Counted from the first letter of the stretch, positions 36,644-45,294 are shown. The stretch: DNA of 57,998 nucleotides from Bacteroidales bacterium UBA4814 (GCA_002402465.1 DHFW01000043.1:1-57998); one strand, 5' to 3'. The notes: generated from the letters alone by a model not told the origin. Program-made: numbers and translations.

Positions 36644-38596
36644 TTAATCTCGGCCCAGGTTCCTCCAGCCTTTGATTAAGATGTTGAAGTCGTTTTCAAT
36701 ACGGTATTCCTTGGCGTACAGGTTGTTGAGGTTGTGTAAGGTTTCCTGGTCGAGTTGTTTGCCGGGAAACATATCGCCGGGATTCAAAACGCCTTTTTTT
36801 ATTCCGGGTAGTTTCCCAGTTTTTTGAACAGGATGGTATCCTACCCACGATTTTCGGCCAATTATCACAGAAAAAAGGTTACGGATCAACCCTAACGGGT
36901 TTTTCACCAGGAAAATATTTCCCGGAAGGGTAATAAAAATAAGGCCCGAAGCCACCAGGTCGAACAGTCTTTTGTTGCGGCGGTTGGCGGGCTTGTTTAG
37001 GGCATTTATGCTGATTGTAAAGAGTTCTCCGAAAGTGTCGATGCTGTTGCTACCGATGATGTAGAGGCTTTCGGGAGGTGCAATTTTGAAGTTTACGCGC
37101 TGGTCTCTCAGTGCGGCCATTTGGTCGATGATGGACTGGGAGCTCATGTCGGCGGCCGAGAAAATGATCTCGTCGATTTTGTATATTTCAATCACCTCGT
37201 TGATCTGCGCAATGGTGCCTACATAGCCTCCCTGCTGCGGCTTTTGCTTTTGCAGCGAAACCAGCCCGATAAAGGCGCTGTTGCCCGCCTGTCTGATCAT
37301 TTGTACAATGCGGGCGGCTTCGTTGCTATCGCCCACAATGATAATGCGTTTGTTTTGCCCCTCTTCGGCGCGTAGTCCTTTTTGGGCCATAAGCGAATGC
37401 AGGCTTCGTGAAATGAGCATGGAGAACAAGGCCCAGGCTCCGCCCAGCAGAATGAGCGCCCTGGAAAAACGCAGGCTGATGGGCAGCAATGCGTAAATGA
37501 CCAGGATGATTACCGTGCCCATGCCAATGCCCCTTACAATCCTGAATATCTTCAGTGGCCGGTCGTAGCCTCCGCTGAAGTATACCGTGAAAAGCCAAAT
37601 GAGAATGTAAACCGGCACCATAAAATACATGAATTCGGGCGGGTAGTGGGGGCCATGAAACACGGTCTCTTCCCAGCTCGATTTAATGAAGTAAAAACCA
37701 ATGAAGATAATTAGGGCATCGAGCAGGGGCCAAAAGATTTTTTTCAAAAAGCGGTTGAAGAGCGCCACTGCTGCACGGAAATAAACTGCCAGGTTAATGA
37801 GGAAGGAAAAAAGTCTGGCATTTTTTTGCGAAAAATGCTTGCGTGCAAAAATGATCATGGCATTGTAAAACACCAGCACATAGTTTACGCTGCTCTTTTT
37901 GGTGCTCTCGCCCTTGTAGTGAATGATGCGTGCCTCGGGGAAGTAGTAGTTTTTATAACCGGCCCTGGTGATGCGGTAACTCAGGTCAATATCCTCGCCA
38001 TACATAAAAAAGTCCTCGTCGAGGTAACCTGTTTTTTCAAGCGCTTCCTTTCGAAGCAGCATAAAAGCACCCGAGAGCACATCCACTGCATGAGTCTGGT
38101 CAGGGTCGAGATATCCCAGGTGGTACTTTCCAAAGGTTTTCGATTTTGGGAACAGCCTGGCCAGCCCGAATATCTTGTAAAAAGCTACGGCAGGAGTGGG
38201 CAGGCCGCGCTTTGATTCCGGCAGGAATCGTCCTTGTCCGTCGAGCATCTTCACACCCAATCCGCCTGCATCGGGATGCTCATCCATGAATCGAACCACC
38301 CGGGGCAAAGTGTCGTCTTCCACCACGGTATCGGGGTTCAGCAAAAGTATGTAGCGCCCTTTAGCAATTGCAATGGCTTGGTTGTTGGCCCGGCTGAAGC
38401 CCAGGTTTTCTTCATTGGCAATAAGATGGACCTGCGGATATTTTTCGCGCAGCATTTCCAGGCTGCCATCCACTGAGTTGTTGTCAACCACGATTACTTC
38501 CATGGCCAGGTTTTTTCCCGAGCTGAATACCGACTTCAGGCACTGGTCTAAGAAGTATTGCACGTTGTAATTGACAATAACTACGGTAAGGTCCAT
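36644..38596 (-). CDS. GT2 glycosyltransferase fused to a sugar-transferase-like membrane region
   Basis: A 650-residue protein for cell-surface glycan synthesis. Residues about 1-250 are a family 2 glycosyltransferase (VVIVNYNVQYFLDQCLKSVF, LLLNPDTVVEDD, GYDEDFFMYGEDIDLS-like block). About five membrane helices follow, then a nucleotide-binding-like domain (RIIIVGDSNEAARIVQMI). The C-terminal part is reminiscent of undecaprenyl-phosphate sugar transferases (RRNKRLFDLVASGLIFI; GRKSWVGYHP). The usual catalytic YKFRSM-type segment is missing, so the C-terminal part is probably not an active phosphosugar transferase. It starts 6 bp after recR. Confidence 0.85.
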   Translation of the reverse strand: MDLTVVIVNYNVQYFLDQCLKSVFSSGKNLAMEVIVVDNNSVDGSLEMLREKYPQVHLIANEENLGFSRANNQAIAIAKGRYILLLNPDTVVEDDTLPRVVRFMDEHPDAGGLGVKMLDGQGRFLPESKRGLPTPAVAFYKIFGLARLFPKSKTFGKYHLGYLDPDQTHAVDVLSGAFMLLRKEALEKTGYLDEDFFMYGEDIDLSYRITRAGYKNYYFPEARIIHYKGESTKKSSVNYVLVFYNAMIIFARKHFSQKNARLFSFLINLAVYFRAAVALFNRFLKKIFWPLLDALIIFIGFYFIKSSWEETVFHGPHYPPEFMYFMVPVYILIWLFTVYFSGGYDRPLKIFRIVRGIGMGTVIILVIYALLPISLRFSRALILLGGAWALFSMLISRSLHSLMAQKGLRAEEGQNKRIIIVGDSNEAARIVQMIRQAGNSAFIGLVSLQKQKPQQGGYVGTIAQINEVIEIYKIDEIIFSAADMSSQSIIDQMAALRDQRVNFKIAPPESLYIIGSNSIDTFGELFTISINALNKPANRRNKRLFDLVASGLIFITLPGNIFLVKNPLGLIRNLFSVIIGRKSWVGYHPVQKTGKLPGIKKGVLNPGDMFPGKQLDQETLHNLNNLYAKEYRIENDFNILIKGWRNLGRD

Positions 38597-38602
38597 TCAG
38601 GC

Positions 38603-39229
38603 TTACTTTTTTATGAGGTTTTCGTAAGGGGTGCGGTTTATAATGGAGCGGCCCAGGGTGACTTCGTCGGCATATTCGAGCTCATCGCCAATGGCAATGC
38701 CGCGGGCAATCACCGAAACCTTCACATCATAAGGCTTAATTTTTCTGAAAAGGAAGAAATTGGTGGTATCACCTTCCATGGTAGTGCTCAAGGCCAGGAT
38801 CACCTCTTTTATGTTTTCTTTGTGTTTGGCAATACGTTCGATCAAAGATTCGATATTCAGGTCGCTTGGGCCAATGCCGTCCATGGGCGAAATGATACCA
38901 CCCAGCACATGAAACATGCCATGGTATTGCCCGGTGTTTTCAATGGCGATCACATCGCGCAGGTCTTCCACCACGCAAATGAGCGAAGCGTCGCGCCGGG
39001 GCGAACGACAAATTTCGCAAAGGTCCTGGTCGGAAATATTGTGGCACTGCCTGCAGTAAACCACCTCCTGTCGCAGCCGCAACATGGAGTCAGAAAACCT
39101 GGCCACGACTTCCTGATCTTGCTTCAGCAGATGAAGCACCAGGCGCAGGGCGGTTTTTTTGCCAATACCCGGCAGGCGCGAAAACTCTTCGACAGCGGCC
39201 TGCAGCAATTTGGAGGAGAAAGTTTCCAA
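38603..39229 (-). CDS. recR: Recombination protein RecR
   Basis: DNA-binding partner of RecF/RecO in gap repair. 208 residues: helix-hairpin-helix (LPGIGKKTALRLVLHLL), a four-Cys zinc finger (YCRQCHNISDQDLCEIC) and a Toprim domain (ICVVEDLRDVIAIENTG, ALSTTMEGDTTNFFL). Length is typical. It is followed after 6 bp by the glycosyltransferase gene on the same strand. Confidence 0.96.
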   Translation of the reverse strand: METFSSKLLQAAVEEFSRLPGIGKKTALRLVLHLLKQDQEVVARFSDSMLRLRQEVVYCRQCHNISDQDLCEICRSPRRDASLICVVEDLRDVIAIENTGQYHGMFHVLGGIISPMDGIGPSDLNIESLIERIAKHKENIKEVILALSTTMEGDTTNFFLFRKIKPYDVKVSVIARGIAIGDELEYADEVTLGRSIINRTPYENLIKK

Positions 39230-39324
39230 AACAAAAATGATTGGTCAGCAACGGCCAAAGTTAATACAAAAACCACTGTATGATGCCTGATTTTTCATGC
39301 AGTTTAAGTATTCTCATTCTGAAA

Positions 39325-39778
39325 TCAGGCCGGTTTCTGAAGCTGTATAAAAAAAGACGTTCCCTTATGTTCTTTGCTTTCGAAGCTAATGGTGCCCCCA
39401 TGCATCTCCACAATTTGTTTGGTAATGTACATGCCAAGGCCATGGGGTTTTTTGTCTTTTCAAGCCAAAGCGCTTGGCGCGCGAAAATTTCTCGAAAAGA
39501 AAATGCTGCAACTCCTTTGGAATGCCGATACCGGTATCTTTTACCATAATCAGTACATTTTCTGCCTTTTCTTCAAGGCTCAACCGCACCTTCCCTTTTC
39601 CGCCGGTAAACTTCAAAGCATTGCTGATGAGGTTTTCGAGCACCCGGCTAAATTTTTTCAGGTTCAGATCAGCGAAAAGTCTTTTTTCAGGTATGTCAGA
39701 CCTTAAGTCGATTTGTTTCTCCAGGGCATCGGTTTTGAAATGCTCCAGCACTTTCTTCTTTTTTACCCATTCGTTCAT
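39325..39778 (-). pseudogene. Truncated and frameshifted histidine kinase remnant
   Basis: Only the ATPase end of a sensor kinase remains. The first frame gives the N box (RVLENLISNALKFTGGKG), G1 box (VKDTGIGIP) and FLFEKFSRAKRFG, and then runs into unrelated text. The adjacent frame carries the rest of the G2 region (GLGMYITKQIVEMHGGTISF, then HKGTSFFIQLQKP) to a stop at 39325-39327. The sensor, dimerisation helix and phospho-accepting His are absent upstream. Both a 5' deletion and a frameshift show it is nonfunctional. Confidence 0.88.
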
Positions 39779-39921
39779 GTGGTTAGGAAAATATCATGAG
39801 GATGAATTTGCTTTTATTGGAAAGGTAAAATTAGAAAAATATTACCCCCGATTAAAATTAATGAGTACCGGATTTCCTGGTTAAAAATCGTGGCAGAAAA
39901 CTAAGCTTTAAAATCTTTGCC

Positions 39922-39929
39922 TATTTTTG
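39922..39929 (+). promoter_or_regulatory. Bacteroidota -7 box of the symporter gene
   Basis: TATTTTTG, an exact TAnnTTTG match, 21 bp before the ATG at 39951. It overlaps a longer in-frame TTG start at 39927, which is therefore rejected. Confidence 0.65.
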
Positions 39930-39950
39930 CCGAAACAAAACCGGCAGCCT

Positions 39951-41399
39951 ATGACTCCCGAGATTATCCTGATTTCCTTTCTGGTTTATACTTCCCTGAT
40001 TTTTGTCATTTCTCGCCTTACAGTCCGCAAAGCCAATAACGAAAGTTACTTTCTGGGCAATCGCAATTCGCCCTGGTACGTGGTGGCTTATGGCATGATC
40101 GGTGCAAGCCTTTCGGGTGTAACTTTTATGTCGGTTCCCGGCCTGGTAAAAACCGAGCAATTTTCATACATGATGCTGGTGTTTGGCTACCTGGTGGGAT
40201 ACGCCGTCATTGCCTTTGTGCTTTTGCCCCTGTATTACAAAATGAACCTGACTTCCATTTACACTTACCTGGAAAAGCGATTCGGGATGTCATCTTACAA
40301 AACAGGATCGTTTTTCTTTATCTTATCCAGGCTTATCGGGGCTTCCTTTCGCATGTTTTTGGTGGTAAATGTGCTTCAGCTTTTCGTTTTCGATGCCTGG
40401 GGTATACCGCTGGGGGTTACCGTTGCCCTGTTCATGATTTTAATTTTGTTGTACACTTTCAAGGGCGGCATTAAAACCATAGTGTGGACCGATACTTTGC
40501 AGACTACTTTTATGATTACCGCCGTGGTTATCACCATTTTTATTGTTTCCGACGCGCTGAATATGGGCTTTGTTGATTTGTTCTCTGCAGCCAGGGCAGA
40601 GGGATTTACGCGAATGCTAATTACAGATGTGAATGACCCGCGTTTCTTTCTCAAGCAGTTCTTTGCCGGCATGTTCATTACCATTGTAATGACAGGCCTT
40701 GACCAGGATATGATGCAGAAGAACCTGAGTTGCCGCAATCTTCGCGATGCGCAGAAAAACGTGCTTACCTTCGGGGCCATACTTATCCCGGTCAACTTGA
40801 TGTTTCTTTTTCTGGGTGCGGTGTTGTGGTTGTATGCCGATGCCTATGGCATTAGCCTGCAGCAAACCTCCGACGAGCTGTTTCCCACCCTTGCCATGCA
40901 ATACCTTGGTCTGGCTGCGGGGCTGACTTTCTTCTTCGGATTGGTTTCTGCCGCCTACTCGAGCGCCGACGGCACACTTACCGCCCTAACCACCAGCTTC
41001 TGCATTGATTTTCTGGGCCTTAGGCGCAAACCCGACATGACCGAAGAGAAAATTACCAAAATCCGGTATCGCGTTCATATTGGTTTTGCCTTGCTGGTTA
41101 TGCTCATCATAATGGGCTACGAAGCCATAAACAACGAGGCTTTGATTTCCAAGCTGTTTACCATAGCCGGATATACCTATGGACCTTTGCTGGGGCTTTA
41201 CTTCTTTGGGCTTTATACCAAATGGCAGGTAAAAGATCGCTGGGTGCCTTTAGTGGCTGTGCTTTCGCCGGCCTTAAGCTATCTGCTCAGCATCAACTCA
41301 GAGCGGATTCTGTGGGGGTATAAGTTCGGTTTCGAAATCCTTATCGTGAATGGTTTGCTGACATTCCTTGGGTTGCTTCTGCTGGCCAAAAGGCGTTAA
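39951..41399 (+). CDS. Sodium:solute symporter (SSS family)
   Basis: Inner-membrane Na+-coupled transporter of about 482 residues with some thirteen hydrophobic helices. Family marks include SYFLGNRNSPWYVVAYGMIG and ASLSGVTFMSVPG near the N-terminus, YKTGSFFFILSRLIGASFR, KGGIKTIVWTDTLQT and the GLVSAAYSSADGTLTALTTS sodium-site helix. The solute (sugar, amino acid or carboxylate) is not determinable. It stands alone, with the kinase remnant divergent upstream. Confidence 0.92.
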   Translation: MTPEIILISFLVYTSLIFVISRLTVRKANNESYFLGNRNSPWYVVAYGMIGASLSGVTFMSVPGLVKTEQFSYMMLVFGYLVGYAVIAFVLLPLYYKMNLTSIYTYLEKRFGMSSYKTGSFFFILSRLIGASFRMFLVVNVLQLFVFDAWGIPLGVTVALFMILILLYTFKGGIKTIVWTDTLQTTFMITAVVITIFIVSDALNMGFVDLFSAARAEGFTRMLITDVNDPRFFLKQFFAGMFITIVMTGLDQDMMQKNLSCRNLRDAQKNVLTFGAILIPVNLMFLFLGAVLWLYADAYGISLQQTSDELFPTLAMQYLGLAAGLTFFFGLVSAAYSSADGTLTALTTSFCIDFLGLRRKPDMTEEKITKIRYRVHIGFALLVMLIIMGYEAINNEALISKLFTIAGYTYGPLLGLYFFGLYTKWQVKDRWVPLVAVLSPALSYLLSINSERILWGYKFGFEILIVNGLLTFLGLLLLAKRR

Positions 41400-41499
41400 A
41401 ATCTCTTTTCACCCCTTTTGTTCTTCGGGCCTTTCAGCAAAGGTTTCATGGTGTGCTTTTTATTTGAAAAGTCAGTTTCAATGAGACTTCCCTACCTAA

Positions 41500-41518
41500 A
41501 GTATTGATATACAATACT
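41500..41518. promoter_or_regulatory. Inverted repeat upstream of the GNAT-HDAC gene
   Basis: AGTATTG and CAATACT, seven bases each, separated by ATATA. It lies 95 bp before the start codon in a 213-bp gap that otherwise shows only A/T-rich text. It may be an operator; no regulator gene is adjacent. Confidence 0.4.
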
Positions 41519-41612
41519 GAAAAAAATAAAGAAATTTTTAAAAATTTCGTTTTGCTGCATTTTGTATTTAAAATTGCTCTAATTTAGTGAGCACTAACCA
41601 AAAACTTTCCTT

Positions 41613-43355
41613 ATGTTGAGGATTCGCCGGGTTGCCGATGACCTGTATCCCATGAACCGGTTTGCAGTGGAGCAGGTCAGGCAGATAATGCGCAATCATT
41701 TGGGTGTTGATGGAGATGAAAGCCTGCTGGCTTTTTCTTCAGCCCAGCAGCATGAACCGCACAAATTTCGTTTTCGCTCCAGCTTGTTTGTGGCCGACAA
41801 CAACAACGGTAAAGTGAAGGGGTTTGCCCTGCTCTCTTATGCTCCAATAAAGAATTTCTGTTTTCTGGATTATATTGCCACCCACAAGGAAGAGGCTACC
41901 CCGGGCATAGGCAGCGCACTATACGAACGCTGCCGTGAGGAGGCCTTACTGCTTAAAGCCCGGGCCATTTATATGGGATGTCCGCCCGATGAACCTGAGC
42001 TTTGTCCTGACAAATCAATCCTTGCTCAAAACGCTTCGCGCCTGAAGTTTTTTGAGCGTTTTGGAGCACGACCCATCCTGAACACCTTGTATGAAATACC
42101 CGCGAACAATAAGAATACCCCCGCACTATTTTTGTTGCTTGATAATCTTGACCAAAAAGATTTTCCCACTGGCAGTCAGCTCCGTGGGGTGATAGAAGCC
42201 CTTTTGGACAGGAAATATGGAGAGGACTGCCCCAGCGAATACCTGGAGAAAGTCCTTTCCTCCCTGGGCGAAGAACCTGTGCAGTTGCGTCCCTTTAAAT
42301 ATTTCCGGGGGCTGAATCAACAGACTGTCATGGTTGATAGGCCCCACCGCAAGCCACTTCCGGTATGCTACAATCAGGATTTTGGCATCGATCATATAAA
42401 AGAGAAGGGATATGTAGAAGCCCCGGTTCGTATTAGCGCGGTTTTAAAAGCTTTTGAAGAAACCCATTTATTAAGGTCAATTGAACCGCAGTTTTTTCCG
42501 GAAAAGCATATCAGGCAGGTACATAATCCTGATTTAGTCGATTTTTTAAAGGAAGCCAGTGCTTCCACGCCCGAAGGGTGTTCCATTTATCCGCAGGTTT
42601 TCCCCATCAGGAATCCCGATCGCAAACCCAGAGAGCTTGCATTGCAGACAGGATATTACTGCATCGATACTTTTACGCCCATCCACCGCAATGTTTGGCA
42701 AGCTGCCCGGGGGGCGGTTGATTGTGCTTTGACCTGTGCAGTGGAAATTTTGCAAGGTGAGCCGGTGGCCTACGCGCTGGTGCGCCCGCCGGGCCACCAT
42801 GCCGAAACCGATGTTTACGGAGGGTTTTGCTATTTGAACACTGCAGCCATTGCAGCCCATTACCTGAGCCAGTTTGGTAAGGTGGCCATACTTGATATTG
42901 ACTACCATCATGGAAACGGGCAGCAGGAAATTTTTTACCAACGCAGCGATGTGCTCACGATCAGCATTCACGGGCATCCCTCCACTACTTACCCTTACTT
43001 TGCCGGCTATCGCAAGGAAAAAGGGGAGGGCGAGGGCCTGGGGTTCAATCACAACTTCCCTTTGAGTGAGGGAGCAAGCGCACAGGAGTATCGGATGATA
43101 CTGTCTGATGCCCTTCGCTTGGTTGAGAAGTTTGATCCAGCCTTCCTGGTGGTGCCATTCGGCATAGATGTAGCCAAGGACGACCCGACCGGAACCCTTA
43201 ATTTTACCTCAAAAGATTTTGAAAAAAACGGCCGAATGATCGGAAGCCTGCATATACCCACCCTGGTGGTGCAGGAAGGCGGATACATGAATCGCATGCT
43301 CGGAACCAATGCCCAGCACTTTATCAATGGCTTGCATGAAACGGTTTGGAAATAG
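41613..43355 (+). CDS. GNAT acetyltransferase-histone deacetylase family fusion
   Basis: A 580-residue protein joining an acetyl-CoA-dependent acetyltransferase (about 1-165; LFVADNNNGKVKGFALLSYA, and an acetyl-CoA loop ATPGIGSALYERCREEA) to a zinc deacetylase of the HDAC/acetylpolyamine-amidohydrolase class (about 245-575). The deacetylase half is complete: VRPPGHHAET gives the His pair near 395-396 and ILDIDYHHGNG the zinc ligands Asp430 and His432. FGIDVAKDDPTG gives the third ligand Asp519 and QEGGYMNR the catalytic Tyr558. Targets are unknown: polyamines, small amines or protein lysines are all possible. An IS3 element sits 107 bp downstream. Confidence 0.9.
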   Translation: MLRIRRVADDLYPMNRFAVEQVRQIMRNHLGVDGDESLLAFSSAQQHEPHKFRFRSSLFVADNNNGKVKGFALLSYAPIKNFCFLDYIATHKEEATPGIGSALYERCREEALLLKARAIYMGCPPDEPELCPDKSILAQNASRLKFFERFGARPILNTLYEIPANNKNTPALFLLLDNLDQKDFPTGSQLRGVIEALLDRKYGEDCPSEYLEKVLSSLGEEPVQLRPFKYFRGLNQQTVMVDRPHRKPLPVCYNQDFGIDHIKEKGYVEAPVRISAVLKAFEETHLLRSIEPQFFPEKHIRQVHNPDLVDFLKEASASTPEGCSIYPQVFPIRNPDRKPRELALQTGYYCIDTFTPIHRNVWQAARGAVDCALTCAVEILQGEPVAYALVRPPGHHAETDVYGGFCYLNTAAIAAHYLSQFGKVAILDIDYHHGNGQQEIFYQRSDVLTISIHGHPSTTYPYFAGYRKEKGEGEGLGFNHNFPLSEGASAQEYRMILSDALRLVEKFDPAFLVVPFGIDVAKDDPTGTLNFTSKDFEKNGRMIGSLHIPTLVVQEGGYMNRMLGTNAQHFINGLHETVWK

Positions 43356-43368
43356 CGCGGAGTTTCAG

Positions 43369-43395
43369 GTTTATTCTCCGCTAGCCAGCGGATCG
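43369..43395 (+). repeat. REP-like palindrome, copy B
   Basis: CTCCGCTAGCCAGCGGATC in a 27-bp unit that matches the reverse complement of 26436-26462 at 25 of 27 positions. Both copies lie just past a stop codon and are followed by GTTTAAGGTT-type text. Confidence 0.7.
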
Positions 43396-43470
43396 GTTCA
43401 GGTTTCACTGCAGGCAGGCGGGTTTAAGGTTTAAAGTTCAAGGTTGGGGTTAAGAAAAAGGCGTCAATGC

Positions 43471-44481
43471 CTAAATAACGTTGACCGTTTTTTGGCAATG
43501 TTCAACATTACTTTTTTTCTTATTCCAGAGCGATATTTGAACCAGAGGATTGTTTCCCTTCAGCCCGGAGGGCTGATCCCCTCCGGGCCTCTGGGCTTCT
43601 TTTTCCGTCGCTGACTTCTCACCGTCGGATTGTTTCCCTGATTCAAAGATACTTTTTTCAAAAGCAACTGGGGTTGACCTGTTTAAATTAATGTGGGGCT
43701 TTTCGTAGTTGTATAGTTTAACGACACGGTCAACTTCCTGCTCCAATTGAGCAAACGTTTTTATCCTCCAGTGTTTCAGGTAATTGTTTTTTATTACCCC
43801 GTTTATTCTTTCTGCAAAAGGATTATCCCAGGGATACTTGCACATACTGTTTCCTATTTTGCAATCTTTAGTAAGTTTAAGAAACTCATTTTCATAGTAT
43901 TGACCTCCTCCATCCGAGTGAAAGATAAGCCCCTTAAACTTGCCCTTTTTGCGGGTTTTAATGGCCATTTTTAAAGCCGCCAGGGTGGTGTCTTTCGTAA
44001 ATAGGCGCTTTGATACACTGTATCCTAAAATTCGCCTGGTAAAGGCATCCATTATAAAAGTCAGATAGTAAAACCGATCGCCTACCTCAAAGTAGGTAAT
44101 GTCGCTGACCCATAGCTGGTCTGCAGCGGTCAACTCAAGATTCTTAGTGAGGTTATCAAATCTAATTACTCCACTGCTGTCAGTGGTTCGCCTGAAGTTC
44201 TTTACCCGCTTAACCATAAAACCGTTCTGGCAGCAAAACTCTTCGAAAGCATCCCTGCCAAGGTTATTGGGGGCAATCTTAAAGTACATATCCCTGCAGC
44301 CCATAGTAGGATGATCCTTGCGAATGTCTTCTATCAGTCTGACCAGATAAGCCTCTTGCTGCAACCTGAGCAATAAGCGGTTGTGGTACTGGTGAAAGCT
44401 TTGCTTGCTTATACCCATGGTAATGAATAACTTGTTCATGCTGAAGGGGTATTCTTCTCGTTTGAGCCAGAAGTATCGCAA
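43471..44481 (-). CDS. IS3-family transposase OrfB (DDE integrase core)
   Basis: Catalytic subunit of the IS. The 336-residue frame has an HTH_21-like N-terminal region (LVRLIEDIRKDHPTMGCRDM) and an rve integrase core with the DDE residues in LWVSDITYFEV, LIFHSDGGGQYY and NPFAERINGVIKN. It overlaps the end of OrfA and is probably made as an OrfAB fusion by -1 frameshifting on a run of nine A residues followed by C (plus-strand 44496-44505). The C-terminal 50 residues are polar and Glu/Ser/Gly-rich. Confidence 0.93.
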   Translation of the reverse strand: MRYFWLKREEYPFSMNKLFITMGISKQSFHQYHNRLLLRLQQEAYLVRLIEDIRKDHPTMGCRDMYFKIAPNNLGRDAFEEFCCQNGFMVKRVKNFRRTTDSSGVIRFDNLTKNLELTAADQLWVSDITYFEVGDRFYYLTFIMDAFTRRILGYSVSKRLFTKDTTLAALKMAIKTRKKGKFKGLIFHSDGGGQYYENEFLKLTKDCKIGNSMCKYPWDNPFAERINGVIKNNYLKHWRIKTFAQLEQEVDRVVKLYNYEKPHINLNRSTPVAFEKSIFESGKQSDGEKSATEKEAQRPGGDQPSGLKGNNPLVQISLWNKKKSNVEHCQKTVNVI

Positions 44482-44861
44482 GGTTGGGAAGAATAGTTTT
44501 TTTTTATTTCTATCCCGTAATGCTCCTGTGCCAGGTCGATCATCTTTTGGTAAAAATCAACCTCAATTTGCTTCTGGCCCACAAGACGCTCCAGCTCTGC
44601 AATGCGCTCTTTCAACTCGCGTAAAGCCCTGGTGTCACTCATGGTTTCAACAATTATGCGTTCGGATGTTTCTTTGTGTACTCCAAATTTACGAAGCCAC
44701 CGGTAAATAGATGTATTTGAAACACAATAATGTCTCGTAACCTCTGAGATCTTGACCAGACCAAGTTCTGTCTCGCGAACCTTATCGCGCTTGAAAGTGT
44801 CACTAAAAGTGCGCCGGTGACGCTCCGCCAAGGTTAAACTAAATTGATCACGTTTTGCCAT
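44436..44861 (-). CDS. IS3-family transposase OrfA
   Basis: DNA-binding subunit, about 141 residues: a helix-turn-helix (VKISEVTRHYCVSNTSIYRW) and a leucine-zipper-like coiled coil (LRELKERIAELERLVGQKQI). The ATG at 44861 (MAKRDQFSL) is preferred over a TTG inside the terminal repeat. The frame contains the A9C slippery run near its end, in KKNY, from which ribosomes can enter OrfB. Confidence 0.9.
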   Translation of the reverse strand: MAKRDQFSLTLAERHRRTFSDTFKRDKVRETELGLVKISEVTRHYCVSNTSIYRWLRKFGVHKETSERIIVETMSDTRALRELKERIAELERLVGQKQIEVDFYQKMIDLAQEHYGIEIKKNYSSQPCDTSGSNEKNTPSA

Positions 44862-44936
44862 TTTTGATTTAATTTTACGCTGCAAAACGGTCAACGTATT
44901 TCAGGCATTGACAAGGGTCACTTTCCTATTTCAAGA

Positions 44937-44966
44937 GGCTGCCCACATCGGGCGGCCTTTTTTTTT
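44937..44966 (+). terminator. Rho-independent terminator just outside the IS
   Basis: GGCTGCCC and GGGCGGCC form an 8-bp stem (one G-T pair) with a five-base loop, followed by nine T residues. No plus-strand gene ends nearby except the GNAT-HDAC gene 1.6 kb upstream, so the IS may have landed between that gene and its terminator. Confidence 0.8.
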
Positions 44967-45036
44967 ATCCTGCTTACAAGCGGCCGCCTGGTGTTATTTG
45001 TTTCGCAACAAGACCGTTTCAAGATATAAGGTAAAA

Positions 45037-45125
45037 CGTAGTTCACACTTAGTTAAAACATAGTTTAGTCGTTTTAGAACGTTTTAAATACGATTGAACT
45101 ACGACTTAACTACGTGTTATCTACG
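45037..45125. repeat. Inverted array of 11-bp-spaced heptamers
   Basis: Three heptamers of the form CNTAGTT start at 45037, 45048 and 45059; three of the reverse form (AACTACG, AACTACG, ATCTACG) start at 45097, 45108 and 45119. The step is exactly 11 bp in both halves, one helical turn, with a 31-bp centre containing two CGTTTTA-like texts. The two halves match as an inverted repeat at 25 of 32 positions. Confidence 0.7.
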
Positions 45126-45294
45126 TCTCAAATCAGGATATGGTAGCTTGTTGAATGGTTCCTGAAAAGCATTTAATTGGGTGCTTTTTTGCGAAAACTT
45201 GATGGAGCCGGCTAAGTTCAACTCAATTTTATTAATCATTCCCAGAAATATTTACCCAACCATTCAGTAAATCGACATTTCTCAGGTTTATTTC

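Larger units (their letters stand above)
43463..44912 (-). mobile_element. Complete IS3-family insertion sequence
   Basis: About 1.45 kb with two overlapping transposase frames and terminal inverted repeats. Both ends read GTCAATGCC, then five to six bases of variable sequence, then ACGTTGACCGTTTT. AAGG occurs at 43458-43461 and at 44913-44916 and could be a 4-bp target duplication if one extra C at the left belongs to the element. Both frames are open and carry all catalytic residues, so it looks recent. Confidence 0.9.

Noticed and set aside
39927..39950. TTG start of the symporter at 39927
   Set aside because: It lies within the -7 box region; the ATG at 39951 fits the transmembrane start.
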